Of a stretch of DNA of 28,873 bases, positions 14,402 to 22,310 are shown one piece after another. The DNA comes from Cohaesibacteraceae bacterium (GTDB lineage: Bacteria; Pseudomonadota; Alphaproteobacteria; Rhizobiales; Cohaesibacteraceae). The notes under the pieces were generated by a model. The model was not told where the DNA came from. It did no database searches and saw only the letters and a list, made by a program, of their open reading frames with translations. The position numbers and the translations under genes are program-made. Numbering within the stretch: the stretch's first letter is position 1; the number at the start of each line of letters is the position of its first letter. The stretch spans positions 37,516 to 66,388 of the forward strand of contig JAESRR010000008.1 of assembly GCA_016764535.1 (NCBI GenBank). Reading direction: 5' to 3'.

Positions 14402-14437
14402 TCACTTACCCATGACCATCACCGTTCCTCCTATCAT
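14402..14437 (-). CDS. Micro-ORF with strong ribosome binding site
   Basis: MIGGTVMVMGK (11 codons), or the five-codon MVMGK starting at 14419, which has a perfect AGGAGG seven bases upstream (14427-14432). It ends 82 bases before the seven-repeat gene. It could be a leader peptide, a ribosome-loading site protecting the early mRNA, or the remnant of a gene. It is reported because the binding site is strong and otherwise unused. Confidence 0.3.
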   Translation of the reverse strand: MIGGTVMVMGK

Positions 14438-14461
14438 TGGATATGGCACACCAAGGACCCC

Positions 14462-14483
14462 TTCAGTCTCCTAGTGGACTGAA
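14462..14483. repeat. Hairpin TTCAGTC/GACTGAA and direct repeat
   Basis: TTCAGTC and GACTGAA are separated by eight bases. The right arm is part of TAGTGGACTGA (14472-14482), which recurs in the same orientation at 14622-14632, ten bases from the tRNA fragment. No U-run follows on either strand. It may be a recombination or protein-binding site. Confidence 0.35.
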
Positions 14484-14641
14484 AGTACCTTAGTTATTGA
14501 TATTGCTTGGGAATACCCCGCCAATATGGCACGGGCACTACTGGTTTCTCTGCGCTTGTGACAAGATATATTAATACCAAGAAGCGAGGGAAACTATAAG
14601 ATGTTGATTTAATGAATGCATTAGTGGACTGATTACAGGTG

Positions 14642-14683
14642 AGAACCTAAATCTGGCGTGTCTACCAATTCCACCACACCCGC
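14642..14683 (-). pseudogene. 5' half of tRNA-Leu(UAG), phage attachment site
   Basis: On the minus strand the 42 bases from 14683 to 14642 match a tRNA-Leu from the 5' end (GCGGGTGTGG) through the D-arm (AATTGGTAGACACG) and the anticodon loop (CCAGA TTTAGGT TCT; anticodon UAG). The sequence then departs from any tRNA: no variable arm, TpsiC arm or acceptor 3' strand follows. The break falls exactly where phage DNA begins, so this is read as the attachment core at the right end, with the host tRNA 5' half left without its 3' half. A complete tRNA is predicted at the other, unseen prophage end. Confidence 0.8.
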
Positions 14684-14928
14684 ACTAGCCGTTCACCGCA
14701 AGCTTGCGATACAGCGGTGCCTCTATAACCAATCAAATCAGCAAGCGCAAAGAAAATTCTTGTCACGACGGCGATTCACACACAAATCGATATATTTACT
14801 GGCTGTCAAACTTTTGAGGGCGGGATTTACCAAAACTTCAACCCCATAAGTGAATTGTTTCCCCTCTTCAAAAAGCATCAATAATCTACAAATTCACTCC
14901 CGTGCAACCTTGCCTAAATTGAACGCAC

Positions 14929-14949
14929 ATGCCTAATTTTTAGGCGCAT
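14929..14949. promoter_or_regulatory. Palindrome, possible NtrC site
   Basis: ATGCCTAATTTTTAGGCGCAT forms an imperfect palindrome about 70 bases upstream of the sigma-54 promoter, at the distance where enhancer proteins such as NtrC bind. A second TGCCTAA half-site lies at 14911-14917. The match to a known NtrC consensus is weak, so the assignment is inferred from position. Confidence 0.35.
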
Positions 14950-15001
14950 CCTGCATTCAGTTGCAAAGCAACGGTCGCAAATGGCCACCATTCGTCGGTA
15001 A

Positions 15002-15439
<438 letters not shown>

Positions 15440-15469
15440 ATTTAGCGTTCCTCCCAGGTTTCGTTAAAA

Positions 15470-15489
15470 GGCGGGAAATATTGTCCGCC
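15470..15489 (+). promoter_or_regulatory. Hairpin between glnB and glnA
   Basis: GGCGG and CCGCC flank a ten-base AT-rich loop in the glnB-glnA gap. No U-run follows. It may shape mRNA stability or partial termination between the two genes; a separate glnA promoter was not found. Confidence 0.35.
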
Positions 15490-15551
15490 AAACTGATAAG
15501 TTGATGGCACGCAGTGTCACAAGTGTTTGCAAAATTTAAGGAAAACGGCAA

Positions 15552-16961
15552 ATGACTACAGCCAGTGATATCATCAAAATGATTTCGGATGACGACATCA
15601 AATATCTGGATCTTAGATTCACAGACACACGCGGCAAAATGCAACATGTTACTGTTGATACGTCCTTTGTGGATGAGGACTTGTTTGCGGATGGCATGAT
15701 GTTCGATGGATCATCCATTGAAGGCTGGAAAGCCATTGATGATTCTGACATGGTCCTGATGCTGGATCCTGAAACCGCGGTTATGGACCCGTTTTTTGCC
15801 CAGGCGACCCTTTGTATTTTCTGTGATGTTCTTGAACCCGCCACCGGAGAAGGATATTCACGCGATCCACGCATGACCGCCAAAAAAGCCATCGCGTATT
15901 TGCAATCAACCGGTATTGGCGACACTTGCTATTTCGGCCCTGAAGCCGAATTTTTTGTATTCGATGATGTTCGCTTCACAACCGATCCATACAACACCGG
16001 CTTTGCCGTGGATTGTTCGGAACTGCCATCCAATACGGGATCGGATTTTGAAGCCGGCAATATGGGCCATCGCCCCCGTATGAAGGGTGGATATTTTCCA
16101 GTGCCGCCGATTGATTCCGGCCAGGACTTTCGCGGAGAAATGCTGTCTGTAATGAAGGAAATGGGCGTAAAGGTTGAGAAACATCATCATGAAGTAGCAG
16201 CAGCTCAACACGAACTTTGTATCCAGTTTGAAGACATGGTTACCATGGCCGACAAACAACAGATCTATAAATATGTAGTCCATCAGGTGGCACACGCATA
16301 CGGCAAAACAGCGACATTTATGCCCAAGCCTGTCTATGGTGACAACGGCACCGGTATGCATTGCCATATGTCAATCTGGAAAGATGGCAATCCGGTATTT
16401 GCCGGCAATCAATATGCTGACCTTTCCGAAGAAGCCCTGTATTATATTGGTGGCATTCTAAAACATGCAAAAGCTGTGAACGCATTCACAAATCCATCCA
16501 CCAATTCCTACAAACGTCTGGTCCCAGGATTTGAAGCCCCGGTTTTGCTCGCATATTCTGCCCGCAATAGATCGGCATCCTGCCGGATTCCGCACACAAC
16601 CTCACCAAAAGCAAAGCGCATGGAAATTCGTTTCCCTGACCCTTCCGCCAATCCGTATCTGGCATTTACAGCTTTGATGATGGCAGGCCTTGATGGTATC
16701 CGGAACAAGATTCACCCGGGTGATCCGATGGACAAAAACCTTTATGATCTTCCACCCGAAGAACTTAAAGACATCCCGACCGTCGCCGGTTCCCTTCGCG
16801 AAGCACTTGGTGCACTTGATACCGATCGCGAGTTTTTGAAAGCTGGTGGTGTATTTGATGATGACCAGATTGACGCTTACATTGAACTGAAAATGGAAGA
16901 AGTCATCCGGCTGGACCAGACCCCACACCCTGTTGAGTATGATATGTATTACTCGGTATAA
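15552..16961 (+). CDS. glnA: Glutamine synthetase, type I
   Basis: Makes glutamine from glutamate, ammonia and ATP; the main ammonia-assimilation enzyme. 469 residues, the normal length for the dodecameric GSI-beta enzyme. The beta-grasp signature [10 protein letters not shown] is near residue 51, the metal-binding EAEFFVF near 131, the ATP-binding region [14 protein letters not shown] near 267, and [21 protein letters not shown] near 331. The adenylylation tyrosine is Y398 in [10 protein letters not shown], so activity is probably controlled by GlnE under P-II control. TAAGGAAAAC precedes the ATG. A strong terminator follows. Confidence 0.98.
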   Translation: MTTASDIIKMISDDDIKYLDLRFTDTRGKMQHVTVDTSFVDEDLFADGMMFDGSSIEGWKAIDDSDMVLMLDPETAVMDPFFAQATLCIFCDVLEPATGEGYSRDPRMTAKKAIAYLQSTGIGDTCYFGPEAEFFVFDDVRFTTDPYNTGFAVDCSELPSNTGSDFEAGNMGHRPRMKGGYFPVPPIDSGQDFRGEMLSVMKEMGVKVEKHHHEVAAAQHELCIQFEDMVTMADKQQIYKYVVHQVAHAYGKTATFMPKPVYGDNGTGMHCHMSIWKDGNPVFAGNQYADLSEEALYYIGGILKHAKAVNAFTNPSTNSYKRLVPGFEAPVLLAYSARNRSASCRIPHTTSPKAKRMEIRFPDPSANPYLAFTALMMAGLDGIRNKIHPGDPMDKNLYDLPPEELKDIPTVAGSLREALGALDTDREFLKAGGVFDDDQIDAYIELKMEEVIRLDQTPHPVEYDMYYSV

Positions 16962-16996
16962 TTCCCAAGCTACTACTCAGATTGAGTGTTTGACGG

Positions 16997-17033
16997 ATCC
17001 CCTGGATATTCATATCCGGGGGATTTGGGTTTT
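16997..17033 (+). terminator. Rho-independent terminator after glnA
   Basis: A 13-base-pair stem with one G-U pair (16997-17009 with 17012-17024, two-base loop) is followed by TTGGGTTTT. It lies 36 bases after the glnA stop. Confidence 0.85.
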
Positions 17034-17057
17034 AACGGTCCGGTGCTGCTTCAAATA

Positions 17058-17249
17058 TCAAAGTACCAGGAAAATTAATCCAAGAGCCAGACTGGAAATC
17101 AGCTGAAATGGACTGAAGCTCCAATTTACCAAATTTTGGGACGCGCTGAAGGTGTTCAGCCGATGTTGTGCAAAAATGAGGTTATTCCGGATTTGTTCAA
17201 TTTCAAAAACCAACTCATCAAATCTGTTTTCCAAGATTTTACTCCACAC
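17058..17249 (-). CDS. Possible small membrane-anchored protein
   Basis: Weakly supported 63-residue ORF starting at GTG. The N-terminal part is a charged helix (ENRFDELVFEIEQIRNNL) and the C-terminus is a hydrophobic segment (LISSLALGLIFLVL), so a tail-anchored protein is possible. The frame stays open upstream into the end of the ArsR-type gene, with no ATG. It could be noise. Confidence 0.3.
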   Translation of the reverse strand: MWSKILENRFDELVFEIEQIRNNLIFAQHRLNTFSASQNLVNWSFSPFQLISSLALGLIFLVL

Positions 17250-17341
17250 AATACAATTGGCGTAATCTGAACCAACAGAGTTAATATTGTATTTGTGGCT
17301 GGAAATCTGATTGTGACTGCCCGGTCCGTGAACCCGGTAAA

Positions 17342-18028
17342 CTATTGTTCAATTTGAAAAAACGACTTGAATGATTGTTCACCCGATCCGCAGAATCTAA
17401 TAATTCGGGATTCTTCGGCGCGTCTGGCCCACCCCTTCTCAATTATGCCAGACAGGATTGCTGCTCCAAGGGAGCCTGCCAAATGCGTCCGCCTGACACT
17501 CCAGTCAAGACAGGTTCGACACATGACCCGGCGTTTGTTTTCAAGAGCAGAAACATCGATTCCAAAATTAGACATCCGTGATCGACCGCCATCTTCCAAT
17601 CGAATTTGGTCGTTATGATATGAAATCAATTTATCCCGCAGTAGCGCATCAAAAAGCGCAACGCCACACAAGCCGGCCAGATGATCATAACAGATACGGG
17701 CCTTGCGCAATTCCGGCTCTTTTGGGCCAGGCCTCACCCGTGCGGGCCCTCTCATACTTGCCACTCCCATCAAATTTTCGATCAGTCCAGCAACATCGGC
17801 ACCAGACAATCGGAAATATCGATGACGCCCCTGCTTTTCCATCAATACCAGTTCGCCGTCCAGCAATTTTGATAAGTGAGCGCTTGCGGTTTGTTTGGTG
17901 ACTCCTGCTTCTTCAGCCAGTTCACTCGCGGTTAGAGCTCCGCCGTCCATCAACGCTGACAACATATTTGCCCTGGCCGGGTCACCAAGCAAAGACGCGA
18001 TAAATGATATTGCAGGTCCATCTTTCAT
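17342..18028 (-). CDS. ArsR-family transcriptional regulator
   Basis: DNA-binding repressor or sensor, 228 residues. The N-terminal winged helix has the ArsR/SmtB pattern: LLGDPARANMLSALMDGG, then TASELAEEAGVTKQTASAHL (recognition helix about 44-56), then the wing MEKQGRHRYFRLS. The C-terminal half is an extra domain with cysteines at 113, 121, 170 and 173 (RICYDHLAGLC and MCRTCLDW), which could bind a metal or sense redox state. It is divergent from the NIPSNAP and ABM genes, with a palindrome over its own start codon, so it probably regulates itself and that pair. Confidence 0.85.
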   Translation of the reverse strand: MKDGPAISFIASLLGDPARANMLSALMDGGALTASELAEEAGVTKQTASAHLSKLLDGELVLMEKQGRHRYFRLSGADVAGLIENLMGVASMRGPARVRPGPKEPELRKARICYDHLAGLCGVALFDALLRDKLISYHNDQIRLEDGGRSRMSNFGIDVSALENKRRVMCRTCLDWSVRRTHLAGSLGAAILSGIIEKGWARRAEESRIIRFCGSGEQSFKSFFQIEQ

Positions 18029-18053
18029 AGTTCGTTACTAATCGAACCCTGAA
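18024..18053. promoter_or_regulatory. Operator-like palindrome
   Basis: Symmetric arrangement TTCA-N2-GTTCG-N8-CGAAC-N2-TGAA, overlapping the ATG of the ArsR-type gene and lying about 55 bases before the NIPSNAP gene. Spacing and symmetry suit a dimeric winged-helix repressor. Confidence 0.6.
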
Positions 18054-18106
18054 GGGAGATCAAGTGTCATAGTCTCTGTGAGCCTAACAATTCAGAAAGA
18101 CCAACA

Positions 18107-18436
18107 ATGATTACCTGTTTTATACAATATGACCTTGATCCCACGAAAAAGGCCGAGTTTCGAGAATATGCCCGAAACTGGGGAATTGCCATTCCTCGCT
18201 GTGGAGCTGAGTTAATCGGTTATTTTGAACCACACGAGGGCTCTGCTAATCTCGCCTATGGAGTTTACACGATCAAATCCCTTGCAGATTATGAATTATA
18301 CCGGGTGAAACTGGCAGCAGATCCGGTTGGTAAGGAAAATTACGCATTTGCACAGCGCGAAAAATTCATACGTTCTGAAACAAGGACATTCCTGAAACTT
18401 GCATCAAATCCACATGGAGACCATTCAAAGTTATGA
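18107..18436 (+). CDS. NIPSNAP-family protein
   Basis: 109 residues with the ferredoxin-like alpha/beta-barrel pattern of the NIPSNAP/DABB group: ITCFIQYDLDPTKKAEFREY, then ELIGYFEPHEGSANLAYGVY, then SLADYELYRVKLAADP, and a C-terminal strand ETRTFLKL. The biochemical role of bacterial members is mostly unknown. It overlaps the next gene by four bases (ATGA) and is divergent from the ArsR-type gene, suggesting a small regulated operon. Confidence 0.82.
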   Translation: MITCFIQYDLDPTKKAEFREYARNWGIAIPRCGAELIGYFEPHEGSANLAYGVYTIKSLADYELYRVKLAADPVGKENYAFAQREKFIRSETRTFLKLASNPHGDHSKL

Positions 18437-18783
18437 TTGCTGTTATTTTTGAACTTGAACCAAAAGAAAAATGCCTGGATAATTATTTGGATATAGCTGG
18501 TTCACTATTACCTCATCTGGAAAGCATAGATGGTTTCATTTCAGTTGAAAGATTTGAAAGTCTTGCAAATCCAGGAAAATACCTTTCGCTTTCGTTTTTT
18601 GAAAATGAAGAAGCAGTAAGGAGCTGGCGCAATCTTGAAATTCATCGCAATGCACAATCCAGTGGTCGGAACGATCTGTTTAAAAACTATCGTTTGAGAG
18701 TTGCCTCGGTTTTAAGGGATTATGGATTAACTGAACGCGAACAAGCTCCCTCAGATTCAAAATCAATCCATAACAACACTTAA
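18433..18783 (+). CDS. Antibiotic biosynthesis monooxygenase (ABM) domain protein
   Basis: 116 residues with the ABM dimeric alpha/beta-barrel pattern: IAVIFELEPKEKCLDNYLDIA, ESIDGFISVERFESL, KYLSLSFFENEEAVRSWRN and HRNAQSSGRNDLFKNYRLRVASV. Such proteins act as small oxygenases, haem-degrading enzymes or unknown accessory proteins. Translation is coupled to the NIPSNAP gene. The pairing with an ArsR-type regulator is a layout I know from other Proteobacteria; the substrate is not evident. Confidence 0.82.
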   Translation: MIAVIFELEPKEKCLDNYLDIAGSLLPHLESIDGFISVERFESLANPGKYLSLSFFENEEAVRSWRNLEIHRNAQSSGRNDLFKNYRLRVASVLRDYGLTEREQAPSDSKSIHNNT

Positions 18784-18870
18784 AATGCCGGCAATATAAC
18801 GTGCAAATGCATGTACATTTATCTCGTGCTCCCAAAACAACTCTTATCGTCGATTCCGCGGATTGGTTTT

Positions 18871-18898
18871 GCTCCTGTCGTTCAATCCCGGCAGGAGC
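18871..18898. repeat. GC-rich hairpin
   Basis: GCTCCTGTCG and CGGCAGGAGC form a ten-base-pair stem with one G-U pair about 90 bases after the ABM gene. There is no U-run after it on either strand, so it is a doubtful terminator; it may stabilise the mRNA 3' end. Confidence 0.45.
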
Positions 18899-19142
18899 CA
18901 GCATCCGAATTTGGCAAACTACACATCACCTACGTTTTCATTTGATTTGAAATGTATTTTTCAATTAACTTTTTCACTGGATCGAAAACATTTCATTTAA
19001 AATAATATGGATGTTATCTTGATCATCAATTATTTTTTGCAGGCTTTGGGCAGATCGCCTGCACGAAATACCCGGCCATCTGATCGAAATTGCGTTTCAT
19101 TCCAGCCAGGCCATGGAAAACACATATTTCGGTAATAATAGT

Positions 19143-19158
19143 ATTATTTCGAAATAAT
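19143..19158. promoter_or_regulatory. 16-base perfect palindrome
   Basis: ATTATTTCGAAATAAT lies in the AT-rich gap about 200 bases before the exported-protein gene. It could be a dimeric regulator site, but AT-rich sequence gives such palindromes by chance. Confidence 0.3.
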
Positions 19159-19360
19159 TGACTTTTGTACCAGAAAATTTTCATTTTGTAAGTATTAATT
19201 TTTTATATATAATAATATTGAATGAAATTTTAGTATAATGAGCGTTTCAAATAATTCATTATTCCTAAATAACACTAATTATTCTTCAATTTGAATTCAC
19301 GAGTTGATTTTTACCTTTTCCAGCAACACTGGATAGGAAATTAACTTAAGGAGTTCGGCA

Positions 19361-19756
19361 ATGAAAATGCTACTAACACTCTGCACAACCTTGTTTGTGT
19401 TTATTTCATCGACGGCTGTTTTCGCTGCCGCTTTGAATGATAAGGACAAGGTGCAGTTACAGCTTGCACTCATGGATTATGTAGAAACCAATTCAAACGA
19501 AGGCGTATTTCTACATTTTGACACAAAACTAAAAAAACTTGAACGCCTCTATCCTGCCAATTTGCATCCGATGATCATTCCTGTCGAAGGCATGTTTTTT
19601 CTCTGTGCCGATTTTCGTACAGCAGAAGGCGACAAACGGGATGTTGATTTCATTGCCGTGCCTCATAACGGAGAATTTCGGGTGATCCAGGCAATGGTCA
19701 ATCAACGTAACATTGTCAGAGAAGTCATGCAGGCATCAAAAAGAGCTGCGAAATAA
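19361..19756 (+). CDS. Small exported protein of unknown function
   Basis: 131 residues with a typical signal peptide (MKMLLTLCTTLFVFISSTAV, cleavage after about residue 22 in VFAAA). The mature part is a compact alpha/beta sequence (KDKVQLQLALMDYVETNS, EGMFFLCADFRTAEGD, VDFIAVPHNGEFRVIQAM) that recalls small periplasmic NTF2-like folds, without certainty. AAGGAG precedes the ATG. It lies 34 bases before the histidine kinase gene, so it is probably co-transcribed and may be a periplasmic partner of the sensor. Confidence 0.75.
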   Translation: MKMLLTLCTTLFVFISSTAVFAAALNDKDKVQLQLALMDYVETNSNEGVFLHFDTKLKKLERLYPANLHPMIIPVEGMFFLCADFRTAEGDKRDVDFIAVPHNGEFRVIQAMVNQRNIVREVMQASKRAAK

Positions 19757-19790
19757 TTGTAAAATCATTGGACGCGGGACACATTGAAAG

Positions 19791-21371
19791 ATGACCAGGA
19801 GCATAAGCAGCCTTCTTGCCAAGTTTTTGCTGATATCCATCCCCATATTCCTTATTGTGAATAGCATTGGATACAGCCTGTACAGGGAATACAGAAAAGA
19901 CGATCTCGCTTCAGAAACGGCTGCCAAGGTAGCCGTTTCAATGTTTCATCTTGGAAAACAGGTCCGTGCCGAATTCGAAAATCAATCTCCTCCCAACAAG
20001 GTTGCGATCAACCAAATTCTCCTGACATTACGAGGAGGCCGGAATATTGAATGCGCTACAATTGTTGACACCAACAACACGCGCATATCTTCCTGGCCCT
20101 ATCCTGGTTGCAAAACAGAGGGAGAAGGCCTCAGGTCCTCATCCATACCAATAAAACGCGGAAAGCTCCTTCTCGCTACATTAACATTTGCCCACGGTGA
20201 TGCATGGCAAACCGAGACACTGAACAAGGAAGCTATTTTCATCGCTATTGTTCTACTTGCCGCAGGAGGGTGCGCGTTTTTATCCTGCCTGTTCGGGTAT
20301 GCATTTGTGATTGGCCGTCCTGTACACAAATTGATCAAGACCATGGATGCAAGGCGGGAAACTGGAGATCTCGTACGAGCTGATGATAGCTCCAAGGATG
20401 AATTGGGTAAAATCGCTCGTGCTTTTAACCTGCTTATTGAAAGTGAAGAAATTCGGGTGAAAGAAAACCGGATTATGATTCAAAATTTTGTTAAGGAAAA
20501 TGAAGAAAGAACAAGAGCTGAAAGCGAACTGGAAAAAGTTCATCAAAAACTCAGACGGTCTGCGAAAATGGAAGCAGTAGGATCACTTGCTGCCGGTATC
20601 GCACACGAAATAAATACCCCGATGCAATACATCCTCGACAATCTGGGTTTTCTGCAAAAAGGGATAGATGACGTTCAGGGCATTTTCACAAAAATTACAA
20701 ATTCCAGATCTGGCATGACCGCAGATGAAATAAAGTCGATGGTTGATGCGGGTGATATGAATTTTCTTGCTAAGGAATTTCCCGGGGCAATTGAAGAAAG
20801 TTTACGAGGAGCGCACTCGGTAGCCCGAATTGTAAATGCCATGAAGTCTTTGTCACATCCGGATGGGAAAGATGCCGCCGGTGCCGACGTTGGCCAACTC
20901 ATCCAGAATTGCGTGACGATGACGAGTAACGCCTGGAAAATGGTTGCCAATATATCAGTCGAAATATCCGAAGGCTTGCCGGAACTCGAATGCTTCGCTG
21001 GTGAGCTCAATCAGGTTTTTTTGAACATTATCATCAACGCAACTCATGCCATTGAGGAAGCAAATCTGGAAACCCGGGGCAACATCACCATTGTTGTTCG
21101 CAAAATTAACGAATTTATTTCAGTGACAATTCAAGATGATGGAATTGGCATTCCCGAGGACCGCCTCGACCAGATTTTTGATATGTTTTATACCACAAAA
21201 TCTGCAGGCAAAGGTACAGGACAAGGCCTGGCAATATGCCACTCAATAATATGCAAAAAACACAATGGGTCGATTGATGTCACTTCATCTGCGGAAGAAG
21301 GAACAATGTTTAGTATTACTCTTCCAATTGAAATTGAACCAGCACAACGCGATTTTGCTGCAACCGCATAA
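19791..21371 (+). CDS. Membrane sensor histidine kinase
   Basis: 526 residues. TM1 (about 10-28), a periplasmic sensor region (about 30-145), TM2 (about 148-172), a HAMP domain with EDELG-like KDELGKIARAFN near 205, and a coiled coil (EENERTRAESELEKVHQKL). The kinase core has the H-box AAGIAHEINTPMQ (phospho-acceptor about H272), N-box FLNIIINATHAIEEA, G1 DDGIGIPE, F-box DMFYTTK, and G2 GKGTGQGLAI. All catalytic parts are present. No response regulator gene is adjacent, so the partner must be elsewhere. The upstream exported protein may take part in sensing. Ligand unknown. Confidence 0.92.
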   Translation: MTRSISSLLAKFLLISIPIFLIVNSIGYSLYREYRKDDLASETAAKVAVSMFHLGKQVRAEFENQSPPNKVAINQILLTLRGGRNIECATIVDTNNTRISSWPYPGCKTEGEGLRSSSIPIKRGKLLLATLTFAHGDAWQTETLNKEAIFIAIVLLAAGGCAFLSCLFGYAFVIGRPVHKLIKTMDARRETGDLVRADDSSKDELGKIARAFNLLIESEEIRVKENRIMIQNFVKENEERTRAESELEKVHQKLRRSAKMEAVGSLAAGIAHEINTPMQYILDNLGFLQKGIDDVQGIFTKITNSRSGMTADEIKSMVDAGDMNFLAKEFPGAIEESLRGAHSVARIVNAMKSLSHPDGKDAAGADVGQLIQNCVTMTSNAWKMVANISVEISEGLPELECFAGELNQVFLNIIINATHAIEEANLETRGNITIVVRKINEFISVTIQDDGIGIPEDRLDQIFDMFYTTKSAGKGTGQGLAICHSIICKKHNGSIDVTSSAEEGTMFSITLPIEIEPAQRDFAATA

Positions 21372-21382
21372 CCATCCGTTAG

Positions 21383-22009
21383 TCACTCCGGTTCAAGCTC
21401 ACGATTGGCGAACAAAAGCACTGAACCAAATCCAATCATACTCAGGCCCGACATGCGGGTAATCCACCCGAGCGTTGAAGGTCCCTTCCCCACCAGGTAT
21501 TTTCCGGCGCATGCATAGAGCGAAATAGCGGCCAATTCGAGTATCAAAAAGAAACATCCCAGATACCCAAAATCTGTCCAGTATCGAGACTGATCAATAA
21601 ACTGAGGAAAAAATGCGGTAAAAATCAAAATAGCTTTCGGGTTCCCCAAAGCAACCCAGAATTCCTGTTTAAAGGCGGATCTGATGCCTCGTCCATTTGA
21701 TTCACCATTGGCAACATTTGATGGATCACGCGACCTGAGTAACTTTAATCCCAGCCAAACAAGATAAGCAGCACCGACGATTTTAACCATCTGAAAAATC
21801 ACCGCAGAGGTGGACAATAGAGCACCCAGGCCCAAAGCACTTACCGCAATCATAATTGCAAAGGCCAAAATACGCCCAAAACTTACAGATAACGCAAAAC
21901 CCGGGCCGTTTCTGGCCCCATTATTCAACGCAAGCAAATTGCTCGGCCCAAATGCCATATTCAAAGCAAAACATGCGGGCAGAAACAAAACCAGCGTATC
22001 TAGCAACAT
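21383..22009 (-). CDS. LysE-family amino-acid exporter
   Basis: Inner-membrane efflux protein of the LysE/RhtB type, exporting amino acids or related molecules. 208 residues with about six hydrophobic helices. The family signature GPSNLLALNNGARNGPGFAL is near residue 21, and LGNPKAILIFTAFFPQF near the middle. The start is the ATG at 22009 with GGAG nine bases upstream; the frame is open to 22144 but the extra part is not membrane-like. Convergent with the histidine kinase gene (11 bases apart) and divergent from parE. Confidence 0.9.
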   Translation of the reverse strand: MLLDTLVLFLPACFALNMAFGPSNLLALNNGARNGPGFALSVSFGRILAFAIMIAVSALGLGALLSTSAVIFQMVKIVGAAYLVWLGLKLLRSRDPSNVANGESNGRGIRSAFKQEFWVALGNPKAILIFTAFFPQFIDQSRYWTDFGYLGCFFLILELAAISLYACAGKYLVGKGPSTLGWITRMSGLSMIGFGSVLLFANRELEPE

Positions 22010-22310
22010 TGAGATAGACTCCGGATTGGGAAGCAAAATCACCCCGGACGGGGTTCCATGCATTCTAGTGCAACCAGACTGGACGTGCAATCGCTGGTAA
22101 GCCGAAGCATTACATTGTTTAAAAAAATCACCCCACCACCTCAATCAGATACGAAATCCAATAGCACTGGCTTGCATTCTGCTGGGACACAAAATCGTAT
22201 TCCACAATAAACGGAGGCATTCGCAATTGCGCGGCAGAGGATTTTTGCTTTTAAGGCTTTAATCGTGGCAAAATGCAGCTTGATTCGTTCTCAGTAGATA
22301 GTCGGAACCT
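22010..22310. other. Intergenic region between LysE-type gene and parE
   Basis: About 300 bases separating divergent genes. Promoters for both should be here, but no clear -35/-10 pair, terminator or ORF was recognised. Confidence 0.4.

Larger units (their letters stand above)
14349..14560. repeat. 15-base perfect inverted repeat, 182 bases apart
   Basis: CACAAGCGCAGAGAA occurs at 14349-14363 and its exact complement at 14546-14560. A third, near copy (CAAGCGCAAAGAA, 12 of 13 matching) lies at 14742-14754, on the other side of the tRNA fragment. The arrangement around an attachment site suggests binding sites for an integrase, accessory factor or regulator. The third copy lying in apparent host DNA is unexplained. 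Confidence 0.55.
1..14641 (-). mobile_element. T7-like podovirus prophage, right-hand part
   Basis: A run of minus-strand genes has the order of T7-like phages: single-subunit RNA polymerase, SSB, endonuclease I, primase-helicase, DNA polymerase, exonuclease, then ribonucleotide reductase. It ends on the right at a partial tRNA-Leu gene that borders ordinary chromosomal genes, which indicates integration. The element extends beyond base 1; structural genes, lysis genes and any integrase are not in view. No lysogeny repressor was recognised in the visible part. The gene set resembles marine podoviruses of the P-SSP7, SIO1 and pelagiphage type, judged from family knowledge only. A chimeric assembly joining phage and host at a shared tRNA sequence cannot be excluded from this window alone. 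Confidence 0.88.
14321..14641. other. Non-coding phage end
   Basis: About 320 bases between the first early gene and the attachment site. No gene-length ORF is seen. It holds a 15-base inverted repeat, a 7-base-pair hairpin, an 11-base direct repeat and a micro-ORF with a strong ribosome binding site, each listed separately. Early promoters for the host RNA polymerase and integrase arm sites would be expected here. No clear -35/-10 pair was found. Confidence 0.6.
18784..19360. other. AT-rich intergenic region
   Basis: 577 bases without a convincing gene, very rich in A and T from about 18,940. It holds a hairpin (18871-18898), a 16-base palindrome (19143-19158) and a TATAAT at 19234-19239 that may serve the exported-protein gene; no good -35 was seen. 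The low GC and lack of ORFs suggest a regulatory region or the remains of lost genes. Confidence 0.5.

Noticed and set aside
14658..14849. 63-codon plus-strand ORF
   Set aside because: It overlaps the tRNA fragment and its upstream region, has no ribosome binding site and has a composition unlike protein.
18871..18898. Hairpin after the ABM gene as a rho-independent terminator
   Set aside because: No U-run follows the stem on either strand; kept only as a hairpin.
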